A stretch of 64,000 nucleotides of DNA from an uncultured Acidobacteriia bacterium (lineage in GTDB: Bacteria > Acidobacteriota > Terriglobia > Bryobacterales > Bryobacteraceae), in the NCBI GenBank assembly GCA_903909435.1, contig CAIVVT010000288.1:1-64000 (forward strand), given 5' to 3'. The notes below the pieces were generated by a model that was not told the origin of the DNA, ran no database searches, and was given only the letters and a program-made list of their open reading frames with translations. Every line of letters starts with the position of its first letter. Positions within the stretch are counted from its first letter, which is position 1. Below are positions 19,346-27,532 of the stretch, piece by piece. The position numbers and the translations under genes were made by a program.

Positions 19346-19410
19346 CGCAGACCTCCAGGCGGAGACGGCAGCCCCGCCATCGATCCGGGCATCCGGCGTC
19401 ACTTAGTCAG

Positions 19411-19450
19411 CACAGAACCGCGAATGAAGAGAGCGGTCAAGTCTGCGAAT
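19411..19450 (+). repeat. Copy of dispersed intergenic repeat (copy B)
   Basis: Reads CACAGAACCGCGAATGAAGA then GAGCGGTCAAGTCTGCGAAT. It shares the frame CACAGA-CCGCGAA-GA-GAGCGGTCAAGTC-GC with copy A and the 36.6 kb copies. It is located 3' of the LysR gene. Confidence 0.6.
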
Positions 19451-19496
19451 GGCCCAACTCCCTCTCGCCGAAGCTATGGCCGGCCCTTTTAAATCC

Positions 19497-19505
19497 TGAT
19501 ATAAT
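19497..19505 (+). promoter_or_regulatory. Extended -10 promoter ahead of GIY-YIG gene
   Basis: TGATATAAT is a perfect TGnTATAAT extended -10. The expected -35 position (around 19477-19482) is weak, as is usual for this class. It would give a leader of about 105 bases before ATG 19618. Confidence 0.55.
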
Positions 19506-19617
19506 TATTTTACCCGGATCATTAACTGCGCCGGAGAAGCTAGAGATCAGGCGGACGTGGCGTCCGGCATAGACTGTGGCTGCTCCCCCACTGTTTCTGG
19601 ACTCGAGGAACGACGCC

Positions 19618-19947
19618 ATGCTCTCACCGCAAGAACGCAAAGCCGCCAGCAGAGCCTACAAGGAGCGCAAGCCGCGCCCCGGGATCTACGGGGTGCGCCT
19701 AAAAGCGACGGGCCGCTGTTGGGCCGGTTCGGCGCAGAACCTGGACACCGCGAAGAACTCGGCGTGGATGACCCTAAACTCGGGCCGGCACCTGGAACGG
19801 TCCCTGCAGGCCGAATGGGCCAGACTGGGCGAGGATGCATTCGAATTCGTGATCCTGGAAACGCTGGAGGAGGACTTGCTCCCCATGGCGGTGAAGGACC
19901 TGCTCAAGGAGAAGCAGCGCCTCTGGGCAAAGCAACTCGCCTCCTAG
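19618..19947 (+). CDS. GIY-YIG nuclease-like protein, atypical catalytic motifs
   Basis: 109 residues from ATG 19618. It belongs to a stand-alone family that opens with a helix like LSPQERKAASRAYKERKPRPGIYGVR. GIY is intact, but the paired YIG is WAG (RCWAGSAQNL), and the downstream stretch that normally holds a catalytic Arg reads DTAKNSAWMTL. A candidate acidic residue is in FEFVILETLEEDL. Nuclease function is therefore uncertain. The protein is single-domain, cytoplasmic and monocistronic, with a strong predicted promoter. Confidence 0.8.
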   Translation: MLSPQERKAASRAYKERKPRPGIYGVRLKATGRCWAGSAQNLDTAKNSAWMTLNSGRHLERSLQAEWARLGEDAFEFVILETLEEDLLPMAVKDLLKEKQRLWAKQLAS

Positions 19948-20057
19948 GAGTCGCGACGCCATAACCCTGCAACAGCGGATATGATGAGGGCCATGCGCCG
20001 CATGTTCCGGGTCAATCCGCGCGTTGCTGCTGGGCGGGTTTTCCTTAAGGGAATCGC

Positions 20058-21905
20058 ATGCTAACGCGCCGGGCGTGGCTGGGAAGCTCGCTACTGGCGA
20101 CCACTGGTTGCTCCACTGAGAAACGCGACGCTGGCTGGCCGGCGGCGTGGGACCGGATCCTGATCGAGAAGGCCGCCTCGGCGGAAGCTCCGCGTTTCGA
20201 TGAGCAAGAGTCGTTGGTCACGCGGCTGTTCCCGCCCGGCTACCGCTACCACACGCGATTGCGCGAGGGCCGTGTCCACGATCTCCGCGCATCCGCCGAA
20301 TATGCGCTGGCACTGCTGGAAATTGGGGCCCCGGCCGGACGTGCACGCGCCGAACGGACGCTGAATCGCGTCTGCGCCCTCCAGGATACCGACCCGGCCA
20401 GCAAGTGGTACGGCATCTGGGGCTACTACCTCGAAGAACCGCCGCCTAAGATGGACACCGCCGATTGGAACTGGGCCGACTTCCTGGGCGGCACGCTGCT
20501 GCTGATCGACATTCGCCACGGTGACCGCCTGGATGTGGGTCTGCGGGCCAGGGTGCGCGCGGCGATCCGGCACGCGGCGCTCTCGGTGCAACACCGGAAT
20601 GTGGAGGCAGGCTACACCAACATCGCGGTGAAAGGCACGTTCGTCTGCGCCGCGGCGGCGGAACGACTGGGACTCGAAGATCTCGCGGCTTACGCCCGGG
20701 AGCGGATGTCGCGCGTCGCGGCTTACATCGCGGAAAGCGGTAGTTTCGCGGAGTACAACAGTCCGGTTTACGCCCGGGTGACGCTCACCGACCTGACTCG
20801 CATGCGCATGTACCTGCATCCCGGTGCCGTGCGCGACGCGGCGGCCCGCATCGAGAGCCGCCTGTGGCTGCACTTGGCGCGCCACTGGGACGGGTACCGC
20901 AGACAATTCGCCGGTCCCATGAGCCGCTGCTACGAGACCGATCTGGGAGAGCCGTTCTGGCTGGAGAAAGCTCTGGGCGGTCGGTTGGGCCTGGCCAACC
21001 CGGCGTTGCGCGGCCAGTACGGGGACCTCGACACCGCCATTCACGATCTCCGCTGCCCGGAGGCGCTCGCTCCCGATTTCCTCCGGCCGAAACCCGCTTT
21101 TCACCGGGAGATCTTCCGTGTCTCCCCGGCGCCGTCACGCCCGGTGCAGGGAGCCACGCTCGTCGGTCCGGACTACTCGCTCGGCACCGTCAACCAGGGC
21201 GATTTCTGGGTTCAGAGCCGCCCGCTGCTGGCCTACTTCGGTGGACCGGCGCGGCCCGCCAGCTTCATTCGGTTGCGGCTGGTGAAGGACGGCTACGACT
21301 TTTCTTCGGGGCTTCTGTGGACGGTGCAGCAGGGCGGCAACGTCCTCGCTCTGGTCAACTTCCGCTCGCCCGGCGGCGACCGCCATCCGTCGCTCGACCC
21401 GATCAAGGGCGGTGAGTTCCAATGCGGGCGGCTGTTCCTCGAACTCAGCTTTGAGGGCTTGGGTGAAGGCTTTTCGTTTCGGAAAGTGGACGACCGCGGC
21501 AGCATCGCGGGTGGAGGAATCCAGGCAGATTTCCAACTCCGGGGCGGGCGGTTTGGGTCCCGTCCACTTCACTTGGGGGGCTCCGCTACGCGCCGCTCGG
21601 CCACATATACTGTCGACTTCCTGCCACCAGGGGCGGCCAGCCGCGTGATGTGGGCCTTGACCGGAGCAGCCTGGTGCGTTTTCACGCTGACGCTCTCGGG
21701 CCAGCCTCTGGACGCCCTCGCCTGGCCATGCGAGGTTGAGGCCACTGCCGACAGAGTCCACGCGACTTGGGAAACTCCCGCCGGGTTGCTCGAAGTCAGC
21801 GGGCTTTCCAAAGCCGCCACAATCGAAGACCACCGGAAATCATTTGGTGAGAGAATCAACAGCCAGGACATACCGTTAGCTCGACTCGAGGAGTCAAAAC
21901 CATGA
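20058..21905 (+). CDS. Tat-exported lipoprotein, (alpha/alpha)-toroid-like, probably carbohydrate-active
   Basis: 615 residues. The N-terminus combines a twin-arginine motif (TRRAWLGSS) with a lipobox ending ATTGC, so the mature protein is probably lipid-anchored. The N-terminal ~300 residues are helical with paired aromatic motifs (KWYGIWGYYLEEPPPKMDTADWNWADFLGG, GSFAEYNSPVYARVTL), resembling toroid polysaccharide lyase/hydrolase folds such as heparinase or DUF2264. The C-terminal part is beta-rich. No family-specific catalytic signature is certain. Its stop codon overlaps the start of the next gene (ATGA), so the two are translationally coupled. Confidence 0.7.
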   Translation: MLTRRAWLGSSLLATTGCSTEKRDAGWPAAWDRILIEKAASAEAPRFDEQESLVTRLFPPGYRYHTRLREGRVHDLRASAEYALALLEIGAPAGRARAERTLNRVCALQDTDPASKWYGIWGYYLEEPPPKMDTADWNWADFLGGTLLLIDIRHGDRLDVGLRARVRAAIRHAALSVQHRNVEAGYTNIAVKGTFVCAAAAERLGLEDLAAYARERMSRVAAYIAESGSFAEYNSPVYARVTLTDLTRMRMYLHPGAVRDAAARIESRLWLHLARHWDGYRRQFAGPMSRCYETDLGEPFWLEKALGGRLGLANPALRGQYGDLDTAIHDLRCPEALAPDFLRPKPAFHREIFRVSPAPSRPVQGATLVGPDYSLGTVNQGDFWVQSRPLLAYFGGPARPASFIRLRLVKDGYDFSSGLLWTVQQGGNVLALVNFRSPGGDRHPSLDPIKGGEFQCGRLFLELSFEGLGEGFSFRKVDDRGSIAGGGIQADFQLRGGRFGSRPLHLGGSATRRSATYTVDFLPPGAASRVMWALTGAAWCVFTLTLSGQPLDALAWPCEVEATADRVHATWETPAGLLEVSGLSKAATIEDHRKSFGERINSQDIPLARLEESKP

Positions 21906-22759
21906 CGTTTTCATCCGTACACACCCGCCGTCAATTCATTTACGGCACCGCCGCGCTCGCTGCGACACCGCTTTTTGCGGCAAAGTCGAAGCTCAAACTC
22001 GGCGTAACCGACTGGAACCTCAACCTCTCCGGCAAGCCGGAAGCTGTTGCGCTGGCTGCTTCCCTTGGTTTCGCGGGCGTTGAAATCAGCCTGGGCCGGA
22101 AACCTGGCGCGGACAAGCTGCCGCTGGCCGACGAAGCCCTCCAGCAGAAGTACCTGGACGAACTGAAGAAGCACAAGGTCGTTGCAGCGGGAACCTGCCT
22201 CGACATCCTGCACACGAATTACCTGAAGAGCGACAAGCTCGGGCAGAAGTGGGTGGCGGACGCCATCCCGATCACGAAGAAGCTGGACGCCAAGGTGATC
22301 TTGCTGCCATTCTTCGGCCGCGGGGCGATGAAGACGAATGAGGAACTGGACTACGTGGGCGACTTCCTGCATGAGATCGGCCCTGAAGCCGCCAAGAGCA
22401 AGATCATCCTCGGCCTCGAAAACACCAACTCCGCGGAGGAGAACGTCCGCATCCTGGAGCGAGCAAAGTGCGACCACGTAAAGGTTTACTACGATGTCGG
22501 CAACTCGACGGGCGGCGGGTACGACGTGGTTAAGGAGATCGGGTGGCTCGGCGCCAAGCGCATCTGTCAGTTCCACCTTAAAGACAACCCGCACTACCTC
22601 GGAGAGGGCAAGATCGACTTCCCGGCCGTAATGCGCACAATCGCCGCTTTAGGGTTCACGGGCTTCGCCAATCTTGAGACCGATTCACCGTCTAAGTCCG
22701 TACCCGACGATATGAAGCGGAATCTGGCCTTCGTGCGCGACTTGATCGCTAAAGCCTGA
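21902..22759 (+). CDS. Sugar phosphate isomerase/epimerase-like TIM barrel (xylose isomerase-like)
   Basis: 285 residues. It begins with a possible Tat signal (TRRQFIYGTAALAATPLFA). The body is the AP_endonuc_2/xylose isomerase-like barrel: KLGVTDWNLN, GFAGVEISLG, ILGLENTN with the first metal Glu, VKVYYDVGNSTGGGYD with Asp, ICQFHLKDNPHYLGEGKIDF with His/Asp, and a terminal GFANLETD Glu. These are the usual metal ligands, so the site looks intact. ATGA overlap with the lipoprotein gene suggests a joint role in an exported sugar pathway. The substrate is unknown. Confidence 0.87.
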   Translation: MTFSSVHTRRQFIYGTAALAATPLFAAKSKLKLGVTDWNLNLSGKPEAVALAASLGFAGVEISLGRKPGADKLPLADEALQQKYLDELKKHKVVAAGTCLDILHTNYLKSDKLGQKWVADAIPITKKLDAKVILLPFFGRGAMKTNEELDYVGDFLHEIGPEAAKSKIILGLENTNSAEENVRILERAKCDHVKVYYDVGNSTGGGYDVVKEIGWLGAKRICQFHLKDNPHYLGEGKIDFPAVMRTIAALGFTGFANLETDSPSKSVPDDMKRNLAFVRDLIAKA

Positions 22760-22851
22760 ACCTGGGGCGAAGACTTGGAGATAGTGCGTTATTGTAACAC
22801 CTAACCCACGTGTTATCTTCGAGTTTTTCGGATTTGAACATCTGAAATGAA

Positions 22852-22876
22852 GCCCGGCCGGGGTAAACTGCCGGGC
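22852..22876. repeat. GC hairpin 3' of isomerase gene
   Basis: GCCCGGC (22852-22858) pairs with GCCGGGC (22870-22876) across an 11-base loop. It has no T run, so it is a possible rho-type or processing end rather than an intrinsic terminator. Confidence 0.4.
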
Positions 22877-22912
22877 CAAGATTAAGTGTTCATAATGCTG
22901 AAAAGAAACACC

Positions 22913-22941
22913 TTGACGGTTCCGCTGGAAAACACCACAAT
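22913..22941 (+). promoter_or_regulatory. Predicted carD promoter
   Basis: TTGACG (22913-22918) and CACAAT (22936-22941) are separated by exactly 17 bases. They lie about 85 bases upstream of the carD ATG in AT-richer sequence. Confidence 0.6.
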
Positions 22942-23025
22942 GAATTCAGTTTGCACTACGATTCATCAAAAATGAACGATACGTGCAACTGCCTAAAGGT
23001 GTACCGATAAAAACGAGGTCCGCGC

Positions 23026-23535
23026 ATGACCTTTCAAGTTGGCGAAAAAGTGGTTTACCCCAACCACGGTGTAGGAACAATCGAGAACATCAGTTCACGT
23101 TCATTCGGCGTTCAGTCGGAGCGTTTCTACTTGTTACGGCTCTCATACAACAGCCTCACCGTCATGGTGCCCTTCTCTCACGTTGAGCAAGTTGGACTTA
23201 GGAAGGTCACCCGAAACGGAGAGATCGCTCGGATGTTGGGCTTCCTGGCCTGTGGCGAGTGCAAGTCCAGTTCGGACTGGAAGGATCGGTTCAAGGAGAA
23301 TTCCGCCAAGATGCAGAGCGGAAGTCTTCAGGAAGTTGCCGAGGTGTTGAAGTCTCTGGCGGCGATCCAGTCTCACAAACCGCTTTCCTTCCGGGAGAAG
23401 AAGATGCTGGACCGGGCGCGAGTGATGATCGTCGCGGAATTGGCGACATCCAGGGGCGTCAAGGAGCCGGAAGCAGTTGAATTGCTATCGAAGGCGATCG
23501 GCAAATCGAACCGGCGTTTCCCGGAACCTCTGTAG
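23026..23535 (+). CDS. carD: CarD/CdnL-family transcription factor
   Basis: 169 residues. The N-terminal RNA polymerase-interacting (Tudor-like) domain is clear: FQVGEKVVYPNHGVGTIENI and the following strands to VPFSHVEQVGLRKV. The C-terminal ~95 residues are helical with a basic patch (FREKKMLDRARVMIVAELA), as expected for the DNA-contacting half. CarD binds the RNAP beta subunit and stabilises open complexes, notably at rRNA promoters in other phyla. It has its own promoter and a strong terminator, so it is monocistronic. Confidence 0.95.
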   Translation: MTFQVGEKVVYPNHGVGTIENISSRSFGVQSERFYLLRLSYNSLTVMVPFSHVEQVGLRKVTRNGEIARMLGFLACGECKSSSDWKDRFKENSAKMQSGSLQEVAEVLKSLAAIQSHKPLSFREKKMLDRARVMIVAELATSRGVKEPEAVELLSKAIGKSNRRFPEPL

Positions 23536-23570
23536 GGATTCGGCAGTTCACCTTCATTTGTGCATTTGTG

Positions 23571-23599
23571 AAAAGGGAGCCGGCAGCGGCTCCCTTTTT
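23571..23599 (+). terminator. Intrinsic terminator of carD
   Basis: Stem GGGAGCCG (23575-23582) and CGGCTCCC (23587-23594) with a GCAG tetraloop, preceded by AAAA and followed by TTTTT. It is a textbook rho-independent terminator. Confidence 0.93.
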
Positions 23600-23622
23600 G
23601 CGTCTCTGCTACTCTGACCTTC

Positions 23623-24342
23623 GTGAATCTGCTCTACCTCATCCGCCACGGCCAGGCGGGAACCCGTGACGAATACGACCGGTTATCGAACCTGGGACGG
23701 GCACAAGCCCGGGCGCTGGGCGACTGGTTGGCCCGGGAGGGCGTCGCGTTCGATGCCGTCTGGACCGGCGCTCTGCGCCGCCAGCAGGAGACCGCCGCGA
23801 CCGTCCTCGGAGCTTTGGCGGAGGCGGGCTTGCCGCAACCTCAGGTGCAGTTCGATCCGCGCTGGAATGAGTTCGATCTGGATGCGGTATATGCCGGTAT
23901 CGCACCGCGCATCGCCGCGGAAGACCCGGCCTTTCGCCGTGATTTTGAAGCGCTCGAGCGGACCGTGGCCGCTGGCGACGCGGCGATTCACCGCAAGTGG
24001 ACCCCCGCCGATGCAGCCATCGTGGAGGCCTGGATCGCAGGCCGCTACAGTTTCGAAGGCGAGTCCTGGGATCAATTCGTCGCGCGCGTGCGGGCAGCCG
24101 CAGTTGAGCCGCTAGCCGCAGCGCGAACCGGCAAATCAGTGGCGGTGTTCACATCTGCGACGCCGGTGGGAATCACGCTGGGCCTGGCCCTCAGCCTGAC
24201 CCCGGGCGACATCATGAACATGGCCGGGGCGGCGCTGAATTCGAACGTTACGATCCTCAGCGTCGACGCGGACCAGCTCCGGCTATTCGCATTCAACCGG
24301 ATCGCGCACCTGGAAAGTCCGGAGTTGAGAACATTCCGTTGA
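23623..24342 (+). CDS. Histidine phosphatase (phosphoglycerate mutase-like) family protein
   Basis: 239 residues with a GTG start. The phosphohistidine motif LIRHGQAG is at residues 5-12, followed by LSNLGRAQARALGDWL (family arginine/helix region), a Glu in WNEFDLDAVY, and the C-terminal FTSATPVGITLGL in place of the usual VTHGG-type second His motif. Because the second catalytic His is not obvious, the exact activity is unclear. The family hydrolyses small phosphorylated metabolites or phosphoproteins in the cytoplasm. It lies right after the carD terminator. Confidence 0.85.
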   Translation: MNLLYLIRHGQAGTRDEYDRLSNLGRAQARALGDWLAREGVAFDAVWTGALRRQQETAATVLGALAEAGLPQPQVQFDPRWNEFDLDAVYAGIAPRIAAEDPAFRRDFEALERTVAAGDAAIHRKWTPADAAIVEAWIAGRYSFEGESWDQFVARVRAAAVEPLAAARTGKSVAVFTSATPVGITLGLALSLTPGDIMNMAGAALNSNVTILSVDADQLRLFAFNRIAHLESPELRTFR

Positions 24343-24393
24343 TGGCTGCACGAGCGCTTGAAGCAGCCAGCAGCGTGCACTTCGGACGGCCCG

Positions 24394-24468
24394 TCAGGTC
24401 CGCAGCAAAATCGGCAGCAGCAGTAGGATGGCTAGTGCTCGCGTCAGACAGGAAACGCAGATCCACAT
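24394..24468 (-). CDS. Candidate 24-residue hydrophobic micropeptide
   Basis: A short minus-strand frame starts at ATG 24468 with GAGG six bases upstream. It encodes two cysteines (residues 4 and 7) and an almost continuous hydrophobic run ALAILLLLPILL before the stop at 24394. It lies in the 238-base gap between two plus-strand genes, where no other coding signal exists. A good ribosome site plus a single membrane helix is suggestive, but the length is too short for certainty. Confidence 0.3.
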   Translation of the reverse strand: MWICVSCLTRALAILLLLPILLRT

Positions 24469-24580
24469 GTTCCACCTCATCGAAAGCCGCCTTCCTCGAG
24501 CCGTTTCCATTTAACGCCCGCGTTTCCTCGGATGCAATGGACCATAAGATTCAAATTGCCGCCGGAGCGAGGGTGGTCGA

Positions 24581-25441
24581 ATGAACCTTCTGATCCTGGG
24601 CTGCGGGTTCACCGGCCGCAGGGTCGCCGCCGGCATCGCCGCCGCAGGCCACTCGGTTTGGGCGACTTCGCGTTACCCGGAGCGCCTGGACCTGCCCGGA
24701 GTCTGCTGCCTGCGCTTGGACCTCGACGATCCGGAATCGGTTGTTTCAGCGTTGCGCGCCATTCCCGCGCCGGTCCGGGTGTTGCTCTCCGTGCCACTCA
24801 CTGCCGGCAAGGCGGGTGACTGGAGCGATCCGACACCGCGCTTGCTGGAACCGCTGGGCGAGAAGCCCGAGCGGATCGTGTACCTCTCAACCACTGGCGT
24901 GTATGGAGCGCAGACCGACGTTGACGAGCGCACACTCCCTGCGCCGCGCGGCCCCCGCGAGCAATTGCGCGTGGATGCCGAGCAGACCGTCCGAGCAGGG
25001 TCGTGGTCCGCATTGATCCTGCGCCCCGCCGCCATTTACGGGCCAGGGCGCGGCGTGCACGAATCAATGCGGCGTGGCACTTTTCGCCTGCCGGGCGACG
25101 GGACAAGATTCATCAGCCGCATCCATGTCGATGACCTGGCAGCCATCGCTACAGCGGCGCTGGTATCAGCGGAGACCGGCGCATGGCCCGTTGCCGACGA
25201 GGAGCCTTGCAGCAGCCTGGAAATCTGCCGTTTCGTCGCGGACCTGACCGGACTGCCCATGCCCGCACCTGCGGCGACGGGCGCAGTCAGCGAGACACTG
25301 CGCAACAATCGCAGGGTGGACGGCCGGGCGGTCCTGCGCCTGCTCGGCGTTCGCCTGCGCTACGCGTCGTACCGGACTGGAATTCCTGCGTGCCTGGAAG
25401 CCGAGGGCGGCAGGTTCGGCAGCGGAGTGCCTGGCGGTTGA
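24581..25441 (+). CDS. NAD(P)-dependent epimerase/dehydratase-like SDR protein
   Basis: 286 residues, close to the small YeeZ-type SDR group. The N-terminal Rossmann motif is LILGCGFTGRRVA (G-x-G-x-x-G). The strand/loop RIVYLSTTGVYG and the later LILRPAAIYGPGRGVHESM, with the FISRIHVDDLA motif, are typical of NAD-dependent epimerases. Of the catalytic Ser/Thr-Tyr-Lys set, STTGVY is seen but the canonical YxxxK is replaced near PREQLRVDAEQ, so activity is uncertain. The next two genes in the same direction encode a PAP2 and a GNAT-like protein. Confidence 0.85.
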   Translation: MNLLILGCGFTGRRVAAGIAAAGHSVWATSRYPERLDLPGVCCLRLDLDDPESVVSALRAIPAPVRVLLSVPLTAGKAGDWSDPTPRLLEPLGEKPERIVYLSTTGVYGAQTDVDERTLPAPRGPREQLRVDAEQTVRAGSWSALILRPAAIYGPGRGVHESMRRGTFRLPGDGTRFISRIHVDDLAAIATAALVSAETGAWPVADEEPCSSLEICRFVADLTGLPMPAPAATGAVSETLRNNRRVDGRAVLRLLGVRLRYASYRTGIPACLEAEGGRFGSGVPGG

Positions 25442-25548
25442 AACCGCACAAAAATGTGACAGCCATGTGAATTCTGCATACCACTCACCTATGATCAGTA
25501 GGAACACCCGCGCACGCCGCCGGGAAACAGGGGAGGGCAAGCGATCCG

Positions 25549-26454
25549 GTGAGACGGGAAATGCAGCGTGGGTTGTGGCCAGTCGATTGGTTGCTGTTGT
25601 CCTACCTGCTATTCATCAGCCTCCTGATTGCCGGATTCCGTCAGCGTATCGCCGATGCGGGCGTCCTCTTGATGGTGCACGCCTTGGCCGGCCTGTTGAT
25701 CGCAGCGTATGCGTTCTTGCCCCAGCTCCCCGGAGCGTTTTATTTCCGCCACATTTATCCGTTGCCGTACGTGTTCGCGTGCTACCGGCTGATGAGCGTG
25801 TTGATCCGTTCGATTCGCGAGGAGCGCTTCGATGCGCTGCTGGCGGATTGGGATCGCTCTTTTTGGCACGCTGATCCAACCGTGTGGTTGGAACGTCTCC
25901 AGACGCCGGCGTTGACGGAAGGCCTGCAGATCGTCTACGCGTTGTTCGTCCCGGTCGTGCTAGCGGTCGCCGTCATCCTGTGGGTGCAAAAGCGCGAAGA
26001 TTTTCGGAGTTACGCTTTCTTGCTCACTTTGGGCTTCCTGGCGTCCTATCTGCTCTATCTCCTCGTTCCCGCACGGGGACCGCGATACCTCCTGGATGGG
26101 TTACAGACCCGGCCACTGAGCGGGTTGTGGCTGTACGGCCCGCTGCGCCATCTGCTGGACGTGATGGAGTCGTCGCATTACGACTGCTTTCCGAGCGGCC
26201 ACGCGGAGATGACCCTGCTCGCCTGGTGGACGGTGAGCCGCATCTCCAAACCGCTTTCTGCTTTCTATCTGGTCTACACGGCGTTGATTCTACTGGCCAC
26301 CGTCTACCTGCGCTACCACTACACCGTCGATCTGGCAGCGGGCGCCGCTTTGGCCGGGTTGGTCTGGTACACCGCACCGCTTTTCGAGCGGGCGCCCGTC
26401 CGGCAGGACAAGCACTATCAGCATGAGCCTACTCGAGATTTCGCCCATTCATAG
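25549..26454 (+). CDS. Membrane PAP2-superfamily phosphatase/transferase, inositol-phosphorylceramide-synthase-like
   Basis: 301 residues with a GTG start; about six transmembrane segments are visible. The PAP2 active-site motifs lie near the C-terminus: CFPSGHAEMTLLAWW (motif with the acid-base His) and RYHYTVDLAAGAALAG (second His and Asp). This is the PAP2_3 layout seen in AUR1-type inositol-phosphorylceramide synthases and related lipid phosphatases. The enzyme would act at the membrane on phospholipid headgroups. It overlaps the following GNAT-like gene by 32 bases, so the two are coupled. Confidence 0.82.
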   Translation: MRREMQRGLWPVDWLLLSYLLFISLLIAGFRQRIADAGVLLMVHALAGLLIAAYAFLPQLPGAFYFRHIYPLPYVFACYRLMSVLIRSIREERFDALLADWDRSFWHADPTVWLERLQTPALTEGLQIVYALFVPVVLAVAVILWVQKREDFRSYAFLLTLGFLASYLLYLLVPARGPRYLLDGLQTRPLSGLWLYGPLRHLLDVMESSHYDCFPSGHAEMTLLAWWTVSRISKPLSAFYLVYTALILLATVYLRYHYTVDLAAGAALAGLVWYTAPLFERAPVRQDKHYQHEPTRDFAHS

Positions 26455-27532
26455 TAGCGCGGACCGACGCGAGTTCCTCTCGTTCCCCTACGACTTGTAC
26501 AGCCAGGATCGGTACTGGGTAGCGCCGTTGCGCCTCGATCAAAAGACGCTGCTCGACCCGCTGAAGCATCCTTTTCACCTGCACGCGACGATGCAGGGGT
26601 TTCTGGCTCGGCGGGCAGGCCGGACGGTGGGACGCATCGCGGCCATTCTGGACCCGAATTACAGCCAGTTTCACGCTGAAAAGGCGGGCTTCTTCGGCTT
26701 CCTGGAGATGGTCGATGACCAGGAGGTGGCCACCGGCCTGCTGGCTGCCGCCAGGGATTGGCTCCACGCACGGGGGGCGGAGGTGTTGCGCGGACCGGTG
26801 AATCCCTCCACCAACTACGAGTGCGGCGTCCTGGTCGATGGTTTCGGATCCAGCCCCCGCATCATGATGACCTACAACCCGGCTTACTACGGTCCGCGCA
26901 TCGAGGCGGCGGGCCTACGCAAGGCGAAGGATCTGCTGGCTTACGATTTGCCCGTCACCCGCGCCCGCGCCGACCGCGTGCAGACCCTGACCGACCGGGC
27001 GGAATCAAGCGGTATCCACCTGCGGAAGCTGCGCCTGGACGACTACGACAACGAGGTCGAACTGGCCTGGGGCATCTATAACTCGGCCTGGGCGAAGAAC
27101 TGGGGCTTCGTTCCGATGACCCGCGCGGAGTTCCTGCACCACGGCCACGAATTGAAGCAGATTCTGATTCCCGATCTGGCCTGGATTGCGGAGTCGGGGG
27201 GGCAAGCTGTGGGATTTGCGCTGGCGATCCCCGACATAAACGAGGCGCTGCACCATCTGAGAGGACGCCTGTTCCCGTTCGGATTGCTCAAACTGCTGTG
27301 GTACCAGCGGAAGATCCAATACCTGCGCGTGATCGTGCTGGGCGTAAGGCATGAGTACCGCTCAACGCCGGCGGCTGCGGCGCTCTACGCCGCGCTAATC
27401 CGCGAATGCGCGCGGCTGAAGTTCCGCGGGGCGGAGTGCTCTTGGATTCTCGAAGACAACGTGCTGATGCGCAGATCGCTGGAAGCGCTCGGGGCAACCG
27501 TGTACAAGACCTACCGGATCTACGAGTTCTAG
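26423..27532 (+). CDS. GNAT-fold acyltransferase-like protein, candidate bacterial ceramide synthase family
   Basis: 369 residues. The sequence matches the long GNAT-like family with motifs FLSFPYDLYSQDRYWVAPLR, VGRIAAILDPNYSQFH, GFFGFLEMVDDQEVATGLL, LRGPVNPSTNYECGVLVDGF, MMTYNPAYY, and LVLGVRHEYRS-type C-terminal residues. To my knowledge this family includes the bacterial ceramide synthase (bCerS) described in Caulobacter, which acylates 3-ketosphinganine, and Bacteroidetes homologues. It overlaps the PAP2 gene by 32 bases. The family is fairly sure; the ceramide assignment is inference, as no serine palmitoyltransferase is in the window. Confidence 0.75.
   Translation: MSLLEISPIHSSADRREFLSFPYDLYSQDRYWVAPLRLDQKTLLDPLKHPFHLHATMQGFLARRAGRTVGRIAAILDPNYSQFHAEKAGFFGFLEMVDDQEVATGLLAAARDWLHARGAEVLRGPVNPSTNYECGVLVDGFGSSPRIMMTYNPAYYGPRIEAAGLRKAKDLLAYDLPVTRARADRVQTLTDRAESSGIHLRKLRLDDYDNEVELAWGIYNSAWAKNWGFVPMTRAEFLHHGHELKQILIPDLAWIAESGGQAVGFALAIPDINEALHHLRGRLFPFGLLKLLWYQRKIQYLRVIVLGVRHEYRSTPAAAALYAALIRECARLKFRGAECSWILEDNVLMRRSLEALGATVYKTYRIYEF

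Larger units (their letters stand above)
19346..19617. other. Intergenic with repeat copy B, promoter and leader
   Basis: 272 bases. It holds a copy of the dispersed repeat (19411-19450), an extended -10 promoter (19497-19505), and a ~100-base leader with a CGGACG/CGTCCG hairpin ahead of the GIY-YIG gene. Confidence 0.5.

Noticed and set aside
20091-21104. Long minus-strand ORF antisense to the Tat lipoprotein gene
   Set aside because: Arg/Gly/Pro-rich composition with no motif; typical shadow frame in GC-rich DNA.
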